A DNA stretch of 64,000 nucleotides from contig JADFNS010000011.1 in assembly GCA_022563255.1 (NCBI GenBank), positions 1-64,000 of the forward strand. The letters run 5' to 3'. The notes beneath the pieces were generated by a model that was given only the letters and a program-made list of their open reading frames with translations, had not been told where the DNA came from and ran no database searches. Shown here one piece after another: positions 18,501-26,639 of the stretch. Both the position numbers and the translations under genes were made by a program. How positions within the stretch are numbered: the stretch's first letter is position 1; every line of letters starts with the position of its first letter. The stretch is from Pseudomonadota bacterium. GTDB taxonomy: Bacteria > Pseudomonadota > Gammaproteobacteria > Steroidobacterales > Woeseiaceae.

Positions 18501-21500
18501 GTCGAAAGTTATCGTCGCGACGTTGTTGGCAACAGCGGCGTTCAACACGCCCGGTGTTGTGTCCTGCGGCGCGTTGAGCAGGATTCCGTCGATCAACGGT
18601 GAACTCACACCATCGGGTACGGCCACATCATTCAGCGTGGTGCTGCCCGCGATATACACAGTGTTGGCCGGCACCTGGTCGACGATGGATACGCCAGTCG
18701 CATTGTCGGTACCGACGTTTTGTACGGTGATCGTGTAGCGCAGCGTCTCGCCCGCGAGCAGTACATTCGGATCGCCGTCGAGATAGGACGATATCTTTTC
18801 TACAATGAATGACGGCGCCGACTGGATCAGAATTTCTGTCGGGTCCTCATCGCCGGCTACAGTGGGGTCGGCAACACCGTTGATGTTCGGGTCGTCGCTG
18901 ATCGCGATCGGGTAGCCGAGGAACGAGGCCTCCGACTGGTTCAGAACAACGCTGCCATTGGTGATGACGGGCACCAGTTGCACTTCGAATTCGATCAGAA
19001 GAATTTCACCAAGGCCACCGATACTCAGGCCTCTAATGTCCAGCAAGCCGGTGCTTGCGGCGCCGCCGTTCGGGTCGGTGTTCGAGCCATCAGCGCCGGC
19101 TGGCAGGGTCGTTATGATCAGTGTCCCGGCCTGGAACATTGCTGCCGCATTCAGGCTGTCGAGTTCGTCGACGATGCTGAAACCGTCGATAGGTGCGTTG
19201 CCGGCGTTTTCAATTCGCAATGTGTAACGAATCGTGTCGCCCGGCATCGCAATGGTCGCCGGGTCTTCGCCGGTCGAAACGTTGACCGCATATTTCTCGA
19301 AGATCAGCGTCGGAGTGAATACCAAAATAGTATGTGCATCTTCATGATCGACGACATTGACCGTGCCGTCGGTTATGACACGGTCATAGTCACGTGCGTA
19401 AGCCAGCGCGGCCACGTCCTCGACATCCAGGCTAAACCATTCGGTCACACCGGCAATATTTGTGAGTGCGGCATTTTCCTGGCTATCGACGTCGAGCTCT
19501 GTTGCGTAGGTGACGATCAGGTGCTCGTCAACACCGATGGCGCTGCTTGCGGTCAACATGGTCAGCGTCAACGAGCAAGTCGGGTCGCCTGCGAACACGG
19601 CTGTGTAATCCGCACCGTCAACCAGCACAGGCGATACCGGCGTAACGCCGTCGGACGCGAATACCTGCACCGCGATCTGCACGGGCGCGGCGTCGCACAT
19701 GCCACCATCGGCCTGATTTGGCAGCAGGTCGCTTATCGTCAGGTTGTAGGCCGGCGAACCGCCAGCGTTGTGAATATCGAGTGTGAATGTTTCCGGCAAC
19801 GCAATGCGCATTTGCAACGGGCCGCTCTTCGTCATGGTCAGGTCTGGCTCGACGACGCTCATCGGCCCCGTCGTGCCGGACTCGCCCGTTAGTTCGGTCG
19901 CGACGTCACCGTCGAGCTGGTTGTAGGTAAACCACGCGGTATTCGTAAATTGCAGTCCAGCAACATTGCCGGCTGTATCCACGAGGCGCACGGTGATTTC
20001 AATCACCACCTGCTCGCCGGCCGGTATATCGATGCCAATTACCGGATCTTCTATGACGAGGTTGGTTGCAGTACCCGTGTTGACCGGAGTCCACGGACCT
20101 GACCCGGAGATCTTGATGACGTCGACGAACTCCAGATCGGCCGCCGAAGCTGCCAGATCATCGAGAATCCGCACGTCGTACATATCGGCAGTATGCGGTG
20201 CGGACGGCACCGTAATTCTGTAGCTGAATTCTTCGCCGATGGTTGCAGTGGCCTGCGTATTTTCCTTGAACAGCGGCGGCGGTGGTTCTACCTCGATCAC
20301 AACACGCGTCGGGTCTTCGTCACCATTGATACTCGGATCGGACTGACCGTTGACGAACGGATCGTCACTGTCCGCCAGCTTCACCGCGCCCACCAGGTCC
20401 GCCTGATTGGTAACGACCGTGCCACCAAGAAGCCCGGATTCAAGTTCAATATCGAACTGGATCAGGACTTCGCTGTTCGCCGGCAAATCCATGCCGCGAA
20501 TGTCGAGAATACCGGCGCTGTTAGTACCGGCAAATGGATCCGTATTGCTGGTATCCGCACCCGGAGGGATCGTAGCGGCTACGAGCGTCAGCGATCCCGG
20601 TACGAAAACCGCCGTTGGATTCATCGCTCCAAGATCGTCGGTAAACGAGAAGTTGGAGAGACCGCCGTCCGTTGTCTGCAGGCGCACTGAATAGCGCAGC
20701 ATGTCGCCGGGTGCCGCTACAGTCGCCGGATAGATGCCGGTGGTCAGATTCTCAACGGTCTTCTCGAAGAAATAGCCAAATAACGCGACGGTCGTAGTAT
20801 GGGCATCTTCATGATCGTCGACACCCGGCGTGCCCGTGACAACAGTTCGTGAAAATCCGATGCGGTCTATGTTGCTATTGTCGCCGTTGTACCATTGTGT
20901 TGCTCCGGCAATGTTCGTTAACGTGGCGCCGTCCTGGCTGTCGGCATCAAGCTGCGTCCGGTAGCTGACTACCAGGCGCTCATCCGGGCCGATCGTCGCC
21001 TGCCCCGTCAGCATTACGATTGTCAGCGTACAGGTCGGCGCACCGGCATAATTCAGCGCGTAGTCGATGCCTTCGATCAGCGGACCCTTGCCCGGAACCG
21101 GTGTAACACCGTCGGCCGCAAATACCTGTGCGCTCAGAATTTCGGGCGTCGCATTACACATACCACCAGTCGGCCCGTCGGGAAGCATGTCGATAAGTGT
21201 CAGGTCCCAGGCATCGCTCAGGCCGATGTTATGCACGTCGAGGCCGAACACGCCCCATTCACCCAGGTTCAGGGTGAGACCGAGTGTCGCGGGGCCGGTC
21301 TTGGTCACGATCAGAGCTGGCGCGGCAATCGTCAGCGGCTCCGAGATACCCCATTCACCCGGCAGCGGCTCGTAGAAGACGCCATCAATGAGTCGCCCGA
21401 ATTCCCATTTCGCGGTATTGACGAATTGCGTGCCCGGTGCATTGACGGGCGTATCTTCGAGCACCACGGTGATCTCGATTACAATCTGATCACCAGCCGG

Positions 21501-22211
21501 GATAATTGGAAAATTGTCGAACGTGAGTACGCCGCCAACATTGCTGAACGTATGCGGCACCGGCAAACCGGTACCTTTCCAGTACGCCGTGTAACTGACA
21601 AATGTGAGGTCGACACCGGTTGCGTTCAGATCGTCAGTCAAGACGGCGCTGTGCAGATCGTTAACGGAACCCTGTACGTTGATGACCGTACTCGTAGCGG
21701 GATCGAACAACACCGGCATCGTCAGCGTGTAAGTAAACGGCACGCCAATGGCTACCGTGGTCGTGCCGGCGGGATTTTGTTTGTCGATCTTCTCAACCGG
21801 GATCAGAAGATTTTGACAGTTTTGACTTATCTTGCTCGACGAGCCGTTCGTAAACCAGATCTTGTGCTCGAGGACTGCGTTGCACGAAATGTTGCCGGTA
21901 TGGACGACGTTGTCGAAGACGATGAGCCAGCGTTCGTTCGTCTGCCCGGGCTGCGTAAAAAAGCTTATGTTGGTGGTCAGCTCATTGCCGGCCGGGAAAT
22001 TTCGAAAAGTGCAATTACGATCGATCTTGAGTTGTGATGGTGGTATATCGCCCGCAAACCCGTCGATGGTGCCGTTCGGGTAATCGGAGCAGCTTTGTGC
22101 GTGCGCGGTAAAGGACAGACCGAGTATTGCGACAATCGCAAGCAAGCGGACGCCAACTCGCCGCGCGACGCCAGTGCAAACCGAAGAATGTGTTTGTGCT
22201 TGGGCCATCAT
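15591..22211 (-). CDS. Giant DUF11/SdrD-B repeat surface protein
   Basis: A 2206-residue secreted protein with a signal peptide cut near residue 38 (AHA|Q). The body is about ten DUF11-type beta-sandwich modules (recurring TxxPGDxxRYTI, VxNxGxxPA and GTxxxNQA patterns). Residues about 141-640 and 646-1125 form two successive three-module super-repeats. SdrD-B-like modules appear near 1590 (SGNVWHDADHDNTPD) and 2000 (GKVFNDANRNGYQDNDEEG), with Asp-rich loops that suggest calcium binding. The C-terminus, about 2100-2190, looks like a degenerate OmpA-like domain. The protein is acidic and Cys-poor, typical of adhesins or surface fibres. A cyclic-di-GMP-I riboswitch lies in its leader. ATGs at 22211 and 22208 both follow a weak AGGG. 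Confidence 0.88.
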   Translation of the reverse strand: MMAQAQTHSSVCTGVARRVGVRLLAIVAILGLSFTAHAQSCSDYPNGTIDGFAGDIPPSQLKIDRNCTFRNFPAGNELTTNISFFTQPGQTNERWLIVFDNVVHTGNISCNAVLEHKIWFTNGSSSKISQNCQNLLIPVEKIDKQNPAGTTTVAIGVPFTYTLTMPVLFDPATSTVINVQGSVNDLHSAVLTDDLNATGVDLTFVSYTAYWKGTGLPVPHTFSNVGGVLTFDNFPIIPAGDQIVIEITVVLEDTPVNAPGTQFVNTAKWEFGRLIDGVFYEPLPGEWGISEPLTIAAPALIVTKTGPATLGLTLNLGEWGVFGLDVHNIGLSDAWDLTLIDMLPDGPTGGMCNATPEILSAQVFAADGVTPVPGKGPLIEGIDYALNYAGAPTCTLTIVMLTGQATIGPDERLVVSYRTQLDADSQDGATLTNIAGATQWYNGDNSNIDRIGFSRTVVTGTPGVDDHEDAHTTTVALFGYFFEKTVENLTTGIYPATVAAPGDMLRYSVRLQTTDGGLSNFSFTDDLGAMNPTAVFVPGSLTLVAATIPPGADTSNTDPFAGTNSAGILDIRGMDLPANSEVLIQFDIELESGLLGGTVVTNQADLVGAVKLADSDDPFVNGQSDPSINGDEDPTRVVIEVEPPPPLFKENTQATATIGEEFSYRITVPSAPHTADMYDVRILDDLAASAADLEFVDVIKISGSGPWTPVNTGTATNLVIEDPVIGIDIPAGEQVVIEITVRLVDTAGNVAGLQFTNTAWFTYNQLDGDVATELTGESGTTGPMSVVEPDLTMTKSGPLQMRIALPETFTLDIHNAGGSPAYNLTISDLLPNQADGGMCDAAPVQIAVQVFASDGVTPVSPVLVDGADYTAVFAGDPTCSLTLTMLTASSAIGVDEHLIVTYATELDVDSQENAALTNIAGVTEWFSLDVEDVAALAYARDYDRVITDGTVNVVDHEDAHTILVFTPTLIFEKYAVNVSTGEDPATIAMPGDTIRYTLRIENAGNAPIDGFSIVDELDSLNAAAMFQAGTLIITTLPAGADGSNTDPNGGAASTGLLDIRGLSIGGLGEILLIEFEVQLVPVITNGSVVLNQSEASFLGYPIAISDDPNINGVADPTVAGDEDPTEILIQSAPSFIVEKISSYLDGDPNVLLAGETLRYTITVQNVGTDNATGVSIVDQVPANTVYIAGSTTLNDVAVPDGVSSPLIDGILLNAPQDTTPGVLNAAVANNVATITFDVIVNANVPDGTVISNQAFISAVDQGIADQPSDDPRTALVDDPTRDVVGNFPLLFATKSAALQIDNGSSGIVDPGDVLRYTITIYNNSNVPATLAELFDNVPANTTYVADSTTLNGLPAGQPDGGTFPLAAGLPVSSSDLTPPLPGVGEGILSPGESAIVQFDLQVDAGVARGTLIVNQAIVYSDELADLLTDGDGNPATGPEPTVVVVGDAQVLTIVKEVSVVDGGAAIAGATLEYVVTVQNVGTVPALYVTLRDDLDETNPGYLSYVDQSATLNGLANGINVAGSVITADYFTEYGPLLPGESVVLRFRATINPNLVEGTTIVNTARVYWDDPQQQADATVMIDVGAMPDAGMLSGNVWHDADHDNTPDAVERPLEGWTVQLLLDDQPVWSVLTDADGYYLLTNVIPNYATGQLYSLRFSAPGAVSTTALLGETDSDFTDGQQRINEIEVTAGSNLLALNLPVDPNGVIYDSVARTPVAGVVVTLLDARNGVALPATCFDDPNHQGQVTIANGYYKFAINFSDPACPSGLNYLIQATAPDTSYAPGLSELIPPTSDQTTLPFDVPSCPGSATDAVLATAQTCEAQPSEFAPPASVPARSTATDYHLFLRLSSAQVPGTSQLFNNHVPLDPRLGGAVAITKTTPMLNVTRGQLVPYIITISNSFGVDLQDVSIIDRFPAGFRYIAGSARFDDQPLEPAIVGRELIWSDFTLAVDGRHTIKLLLAVGAGVTEGEFVNRAQAMNSILGAAISEEASAKVRIIPDPTFDCTDVTGKVFNDANRNGYQDNDEEGLSGVRLVTAKGLVASTDSYGRYHITCAIVPNESRGSNFILKLDDRTLPSGFRPSTRPVQVQRATRGKTLRVNFGASIHRVVGLDIADAVFELNEVTMRQQWVPRISLLIEELQKAPAILRLSYVADVEPEALVEQRLHSLKRQITDVWEELDCCYELVIEQEIHWRLGGPVAQPRGGER

Positions 22212-22279
22212 CCCTAATTTCTGTGCGCCGACGACGGCGTCACCATTGGGGATAGCGCGATCGAAAATCGTTATTCGTA

Positions 22280-22364
22280 AGCGGTCCCGCTGTCTTGGAG
22301 CTGGGTGCCCTTTTGACCGGTGACTTTGCGTCGCCCCTTTCGGTGGCTTTGCCTTTTTCCTGGA
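22280..22364 (-). ncRNA. Cyclic-di-GMP-I (GEMM) riboswitch
   Basis: In the 268-base gap before the DUF11 gene the minus strand reads AAAGGCAAAGCCACC, then GAAA, then GGGGC and GACGCAAAGTCACCGGTC, then later ACAGCGGGACCGC. These are the conserved GEMM-I elements in order: the P2 stem capped by a GAAA loop, the GACGCAAAG core that holds the ligand, the CCGGYC strand, and the AGCGGG segment closing the second helix. About 68 bases separate its end from the start codon. I see no U-tract terminator there, so control of translation is more likely than termination. Its ligand, the signal c-di-GMP, usually governs attachment and motility. Confidence 0.87.
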
Positions 22365-22479
22365 TCCAAACGTGACTATGGCGCATCGAATGTCGCCAAA
22401 AGGTGAACTGCATCACAGGTTCCGGCATTGACGTGAATTACGTCTTAAAGCGTTTGAAGTCGCTTCTTTTGAAGGCCTT

Positions 22480-23877
22480 TCAGGCCGCTGGGAGGAAGTC
22501 AATCGGATAGATTATGGTAACTGCGACAATATCTTTCTTGGCACCGAAATCAAACCCGATAACGCGCTCAACAACCTGTTCAGCGAGGGCCGGCGCGTTC
22601 ATATCGGACGACTGTGTTATGCAGAATGACACCGACCCATCGGGCTCAATTGTCAGCTTCAGAATAATCTGGCCACGGAGCGTAGGATTCTTCCGTAGCT
22701 CGCGATTGTAGAGGCGATACAGTGATGCCTTATAGCGATCGAAGACAATTTGAATTTCCTCGTCGGTGCGGCCGGCGAATGCACCACTACTGCGCGGACG
22801 ATTTGATGTGCCACTACCACCTGTGCCAATAGAACTCGAGACACGAGAAACCTGAACGCCGCCGATGCCCTGGCCACCCCCGCCCACATCGCGACTTATC
22901 TCGGCGAGATTAATACCACCACTTGAACCCGGCGCATTTGACGTAACCATAGAGCGCGTTGGCCGACCGATCGCGTTTTCCCCGGCATTGCTGAACCGGG
23001 CCTGAGAACCCAGTTGAGCGGTGAGTCGCAAATTCGCGCGACTGGCAAAGCTTTCGCGGAACGCCAATATGCCTTTCGATTTCACCTGCTCTTTCGTATT
23101 GACTTTGGCGTTATCCGCCACAGCGGGTACATTAACCGCTTCGGGTACCACTTCCTCCGGTAGCGTCTCGGCCAGCTTTTCAGGTTCGGGTTCCGGTAAG
23201 GTTTCTTCGTAAATTTGCTCGGGCTCTGGTTTCGGGCGTGCCCTGTTTTTCTGAACCAGCTTCGCTACTCGCTCAGGTACTTTGATGACCTGGTCCCGTT
23301 CAGCGATCGGAATTGCGATGGACCCAACGAGTATCGCCAAAAAGATGGATGCAGCGAGAGACGACCACAGAGATTTTCGGAAGCGCTCGTCTTCCTCGTT
23401 ACCTCGTGTCCACGGCATAATCTGGATGTGCTGGACATCGTCGGCGTCACGTTCTACAAGCCACTCATTCTTGCGAGTCTCTTGCTGCTTCGCGATATCA
23501 ATTAAATTGTAGTGCAGATCATCCAGCTCTCGATTCTGATCGCCGATTTGTTCGAGGGCGAGGTCCCGACTATTTTCGACACGTTGGATTTCGGCATTGT
23601 AATCGTCAATTTTTCGGTGTGCGCTGGCGAGTTTCGCAGCACGCATTTCGGGATCATCTTGCGTATTCCAGAATAGATCTGTCGCATCCAGACTTTCGAG
23701 CTCTTGCAGAGCACGGCAGATCTGCCCCAGAACTTCGAATTCGTAACTTTTCTCGGCGAGTGACGTAAGCTTGTCGACGATGCCCTGCAAGCCCTGTTCC
23801 AGGCCTGACAGTTGCTGCTCGGAATTTTCGAATCGATTCCTGAGTGACTGCTCTGTGTTTGAGAGATTTTCGGTCAC
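22480..23877 (-). CDS. AgmX/PglI-type TonB-like energy transducer
   Basis: A 465-residue single-pass inner-membrane protein. Residues 1-150 are hydrophilic and helical with coiled-coil character and are expected in the cytoplasm. One membrane helix lies at about 171-191. A Pro/Glu/Lys-rich periplasmic linker (about 200-250, PKPEPE and LPEPEPEK) and a Gly/Ser-rich stretch (about 315-365) lead to a TonB-like C-terminal domain at about 370-462 (YNRELRKNPTLRGQIILKL, PDGSV). TonB-like proteins transmit proton-motive energy from ExbB/ExbD to the outer envelope, and the AgmX/PglI subgroup is known from gliding systems. It follows exbD by 24 bp. The large cytoplasmic coiled coil is unusual for TonB and suggests a cytoplasmic partner. 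Confidence 0.87.
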   Translation of the reverse strand: MTENLSNTEQSLRNRFENSEQQLSGLEQGLQGIVDKLTSLAEKSYEFEVLGQICRALQELESLDATDLFWNTQDDPEMRAAKLASAHRKIDDYNAEIQRVENSRDLALEQIGDQNRELDDLHYNLIDIAKQQETRKNEWLVERDADDVQHIQIMPWTRGNEEDERFRKSLWSSLAASIFLAILVGSIAIPIAERDQVIKVPERVAKLVQKNRARPKPEPEQIYEETLPEPEPEKLAETLPEEVVPEAVNVPAVADNAKVNTKEQVKSKGILAFRESFASRANLRLTAQLGSQARFSNAGENAIGRPTRSMVTSNAPGSSGGINLAEISRDVGGGGQGIGGVQVSRVSSSIGTGGSGTSNRPRSSGAFAGRTDEEIQIVFDRYKASLYRLYNRELRKNPTLRGQIILKLTIEPDGSVSFCITQSSDMNAPALAEQVVERVIGFDFGAKKDIVAVTIIYPIDFLPAA

Positions 23878-23901
23878 GCTGGCATCTTCATACGTACGAC
23901 G

Positions 23902-24405
23902 CTAGTTCGCCGCCAGTTGTGCGCCTTTCTGCGTCACTGCCAGAGAAACCTTCTCGAAACCCTCGTCCGTACACGTTGCCATAATTGTCTTGATCACGAT
24001 GAACGGTACCGACTTGTCCGCGAGAATCGTCACTTCCTGACTCGTCGATACGGTCAGCGTATTTATCCCGATCACACTTTTCTTTAGCTGCGCAAGCCGC
24101 GCCGCAATGGGATCCAAAGCGCTCGACTTGTCTTCGAGAATGTCATTCACCATAGCTACCAATTGCCCCTGTACCAGCACTTCTGTAGGGCTGATGAATA
24201 TCACCACGGTCTCTCGCGGTTTCGTTTCTACGCGCGATTCCGGAAGACTCACTTCCTTCGGTGAGTCAAGCACCTCAATCGAACCAGAGTTTACAAGCAG
24301 GAAAAATACAAGAATTGTAAAGACGTCCATCAATGACGTTAAATCCATTTTGGAGATTTTCGAGCGATTCCGTCCCATGCGCTTGATTCGGCGAGAGTTC
24401 CTCAC
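23902..24405 (-). CDS. ExbD/TolR-family protein (second)
   Basis: A 167-residue ExbD/TolR protein: a basic cytoplasmic N-terminus, one membrane helix starting MDLTSLMDVFTILVFFLLV with the proton-path Asp, and a periplasmic domain. It partners with ExbB in a proton-driven motor. It overlaps the preceding exbD by four bases (ATGA). The two ExbD proteins differ clearly, so they are probably a heterodimer rather than a recent duplication. Confidence 0.92.
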   Translation of the reverse strand: MRNSRRIKRMGRNRSKISKMDLTSLMDVFTILVFFLLVNSGSIEVLDSPKEVSLPESRVETKPRETVVIFISPTEVLVQGQLVAMVNDILEDKSSALDPIAARLAQLKKSVIGINTLTVSTSQEVTILADKSVPFIVIKTIMATCTDEGFEKVSLAVTQKGAQLAAN

Positions 24406-24896
24406 GGCGCTTCTCCCACGGAAATTTCAGAGAACAGTGCGTACAGCTCGTACTCGTTCTCAACTTCGGTCGGCACTTCGACAGCACGAACAATGTCCAT
24501 TACCTGGATCAAATAGTCGTACGGAATATAGTCCTCCATCAGTACAGAAGCCGCGTCGATATTCGGGTATTCCTGTTTCAACGCGACCATCATTTCCGAA
24601 AGCGCGTCAAGATCGTAATCACCATCTTTCTTCGGGACCAAAGCGATAATTGCCGTCCCGTTGCTGATTTCGATGCCCGGCTCTCTAACGATAACTTCGA
24701 TCCGGAAGCTCTCCTGCCGCGGAGTAGCACCATTGGCGTTGCTCGGCAAATCAAGCTCTACAATGGTCAGTCTCGAGAAAACAGCGGTTATCAGGAGAAA
24801 CGGGATCAGCACCACCATAAGATTCAGGAATGTGGTGACATCGATATCGTATGTGTTTCCCTTGTTACGCCGCTTGTAGTGATGTTTCCGCGCCAT
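24402..24896 (-). CDS. ExbD/TolR-family protein (first)
   Basis: A 164-residue protein beginning with a Lys/Arg-rich stretch, then one membrane helix with the family Asp (YDIDVTTFLNLMVVLIPFLL) and a periplasmic domain. It forms a proton-driven motor with ExbB and the second ExbD. It lies five bases after exbB, so this is the usual exbB-exbD-exbD order seen with AgmX-type transducers. Confidence 0.92.
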   Translation of the reverse strand: MARKHHYKRRNKGNTYDIDVTTFLNLMVVLIPFLLITAVFSRLTIVELDLPSNANGATPRQESFRIEVIVREPGIEISNGTAIIALVPKKDGDYDLDALSEMMVALKQEYPNIDAASVLMEDYIPYDYLIQVMDIVRAVEVPTEVENEYELYALFSEISVGEAP

Positions 24897-24901
24897 TTCG
24901 T

Positions 24902-25552
24902 TTACGCCTCAACGACACGCATCGCCCTTCTGGAAAATACGTTCAACGCCTTGACTGTTGCCATCTCGAGACTGTCAACAATGTCGCCGGTCTTGCTTGT
25001 CAAAATCGCGTGAACGACGAGTAGCGGTATGGCGACCATGAGTCCGAACGCGGTCGTGTTCATGGCGACGGATATACTCGCCGACAACAAGTCAGCTTTT
25101 TCCGCCGGGTTAGCATTCGCAACCGCTGTGAATGCCTGTATCAAACCCATGATGGTGCCGAGCAATCCAAGCAGCGTCGCGATGCTTGATGCCAATGCTA
25201 CGTAGGGTGTTCGCTTTTCGAGGCGTGGCACTATTTCCATCATGCTCTCCTCCATCGCGATCTCGATGTCTTCACGACGGCGAACAGCGCCCTGCAGGGA
25301 CAACCCCATGTTCAAAACCTGCGAGATTGTCGATTCGTCGTTGCCGGTCATTTCCCGTGCTTTGGTGAATTCGCCGCTATCCAGCAACGGCTGTACTTTG
25401 CTCCAAACTGCCCGGTTCTTGATCGTAATCAGCGTGAGCGTTATAAAGCGCTCAACCGCAATTGCCACGCCGAACGCAAACACCAGGAGTATCGGATACA
25501 TGAACAGACCGCCCGTTGCGAAGAAGGCTACAATCGAATAGAAAAAGTCCAT
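24902..25552 (-). CDS. ExbB/TolQ/MotA-family proton channel protein
   Basis: A 216-residue inner-membrane protein with three helices: one N-terminal (MYPILLVFAFGVAIAVE) and two after a cytoplasmic loop. The latter contain the conserved ALASSIATLLGLLGTIMGL and MNTTAFGLMVAIP motifs that line the proton path. I chose the ATG at 25552, which has GAGG eight bases upstream, over a TTG at 25573. It is the first of the motor genes and follows the small secreted protein gene by 116 bases. Confidence 0.93.
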   Translation of the reverse strand: MDFFYSIVAFFATGGLFMYPILLVFAFGVAIAVERFITLTLITIKNRAVWSKVQPLLDSGEFTKAREMTGNDESTISQVLNMGLSLQGAVRRREDIEIAMEESMMEIVPRLEKRTPYVALASSIATLLGLLGTIMGLIQAFTAVANANPAEKADLLSASISVAMNTTAFGLMVAIPLLVVHAILTSKTGDIVDSLEMATVKALNVFSRRAMRVVEA

Positions 25553-25668
25553 CTCAATACCCTCGTTTAACAAAATATGCCGGCATTTAACCGAATAGAT
25601 GCCAGATTAGACTTGGAGCGCAACGAATAACGTGACGCAGTGCACGTTCGGGGGTGATCGTGAGCAGA

Positions 25669-25971
25669 TTACTCGCCTGAACGAATCTCGAAGTATTCCA
25701 GCTCGCGGAGAAAAACTTCCTTGTCGACCGGCTGGGCCCGGTCGGCCAGCGTATCTGACAAGCCGATATCATCCCCCATTTCGGAAGATTTCCACGGAAC
25801 GATTACCAGTGACTTCGGCGTCTCCTCGTTACCAAGGATCGACATACCCGACAATTTCTTTACTCCCTCTACCGGTGTTGCGTCGGTCCTGGCCGTATCG
25901 GCCTCGTCCTCCGCCGCCGATATTGACGGCGACAGCGACAGAATTAACAATAAATACAATGTCTTGTTCAT
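25669..25971 (-). CDS. Small exported protein of the AgmX-type cluster
   Basis: A 100-residue protein with a signal peptide (LLLILSLSPSISA|AE), an acidic spacer, and a compact motif SILGNEETPKSLVIVPWKSSE in its centre. Similar small proteins accompany AgmX/ExbBD/TPR clusters in other gammaproteobacteria, as far as I recall, but none has an assigned role. Its ATG overlaps the TPR lipoprotein stop by one base (TAATG). It is likely periplasmic and part of the machine by context only. Confidence 0.75.
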   Translation of the reverse strand: MNKTLYLLLILSLSPSISAAEDEADTARTDATPVEGVKKLSGMSILGNEETPKSLVIVPWKSSEMGDDIGLSDTLADRAQPVDKEVFLRELEYFEIRSGE

Positions 25972-26624
25972 TATTTCGCCTGATTTCCCCTGCGGTTACG
26001 CAAGTCGGTAATCCACATCGATACCTCCTCATCGGCCGCTACTGTCGTCATGTAGGCCTGGTACTGGTCAAGCGCGCAGTCGTAGTCGCCCAAGTAGAGA
26101 TCGCAAAGGATAGCCAGGTTTCGCCTCGCGTGGTGGTAGCCCGGATACACCGCGATCGCCGCTTCGTAATGCCGCTTCGCTTCGACGAAGCGACCGGTTT
26201 TTCGGTACACGATGCCAAGCTCATTGTGCGCAACCGGATGATTGGAATTTAGATCGAGTGCCTGAAGAAGATTTCGTGCCGCTGCATCCATATCTCCCTG
26301 GCGGTGATATGCCATGCCAAGATCGATCCTGGGCGCGGTTACCAGAGGAGCTACCGCCGCGACTTTTTCCAGAATTGCAATGCCCCGCTCGAGTTGTCCG
26401 TCACCCAGGTAGTTCAATGCTTCGTAATATCGCAAGCGCACGTCCTCGGAAATATACACTTCTTCCGTGATCGTGAATCCGACCGCCTCCTGAATTTCGA
26501 TGTTCGCTGTCTTGCGTTCCAGTTTGGTTGTTGCGTTGCAGCCGGCGAGCAAAAACACACCAGCCAGCATCGTGATCAAGGCGCGGATAATCGAACTTCT
26601 ATTGTGATACACCAGTAATGTCAT
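25971..26624 (-). CDS. TPR lipoprotein (about 217 residues)
   Basis: An N-terminal signal ends in a lipobox (FLLAGC, Cys near residue 29 from the ATG at 26624), followed by a short linker and three to four tetratricopeptide repeats (for example PRIDLGMAYHRQGDMDAAA and AHNELGIVYRKTGRFVEAK). It is probably membrane-anchored and acts as a scaffold in the periplasm. I preferred the ATG at 26624; a GTG at 26639 is also possible. It starts just after the large TPR lipoprotein stop at 26640. Confidence 0.83.
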   Translation of the reverse strand: MTLLVYHNRSSIIRALITMLAGVFLLAGCNATTKLERKTANIEIQEAVGFTITEEVYISEDVRLRYYEALNYLGDGQLERGIAILEKVAAVAPLVTAPRIDLGMAYHRQGDMDAAARNLLQALDLNSNHPVAHNELGIVYRKTGRFVEAKRHYEAAIAVYPGYHHARRNLAILCDLYLGDYDCALDQYQAYMTTVAADEEVSMWITDLRNRRGNQAK

Positions 26625-26639
26625 TGGGTCTGAGTTCAC

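Noticed and set aside
16683-19892. Long plus-strand reading frames (about 300 codons) inside the DUF11 gene
   Set aside because: They are antisense to a clearly coding gene, rich in Arg/His and without ribosome binding sites or recognisable motifs; typical shadows in this GC range.
22240-22428. A 62-codon minus-strand frame in the leader of the DUF11 gene
   Set aside because: The conserved bases there are explained by the GEMM riboswitch, and no ribosome binding site is present.
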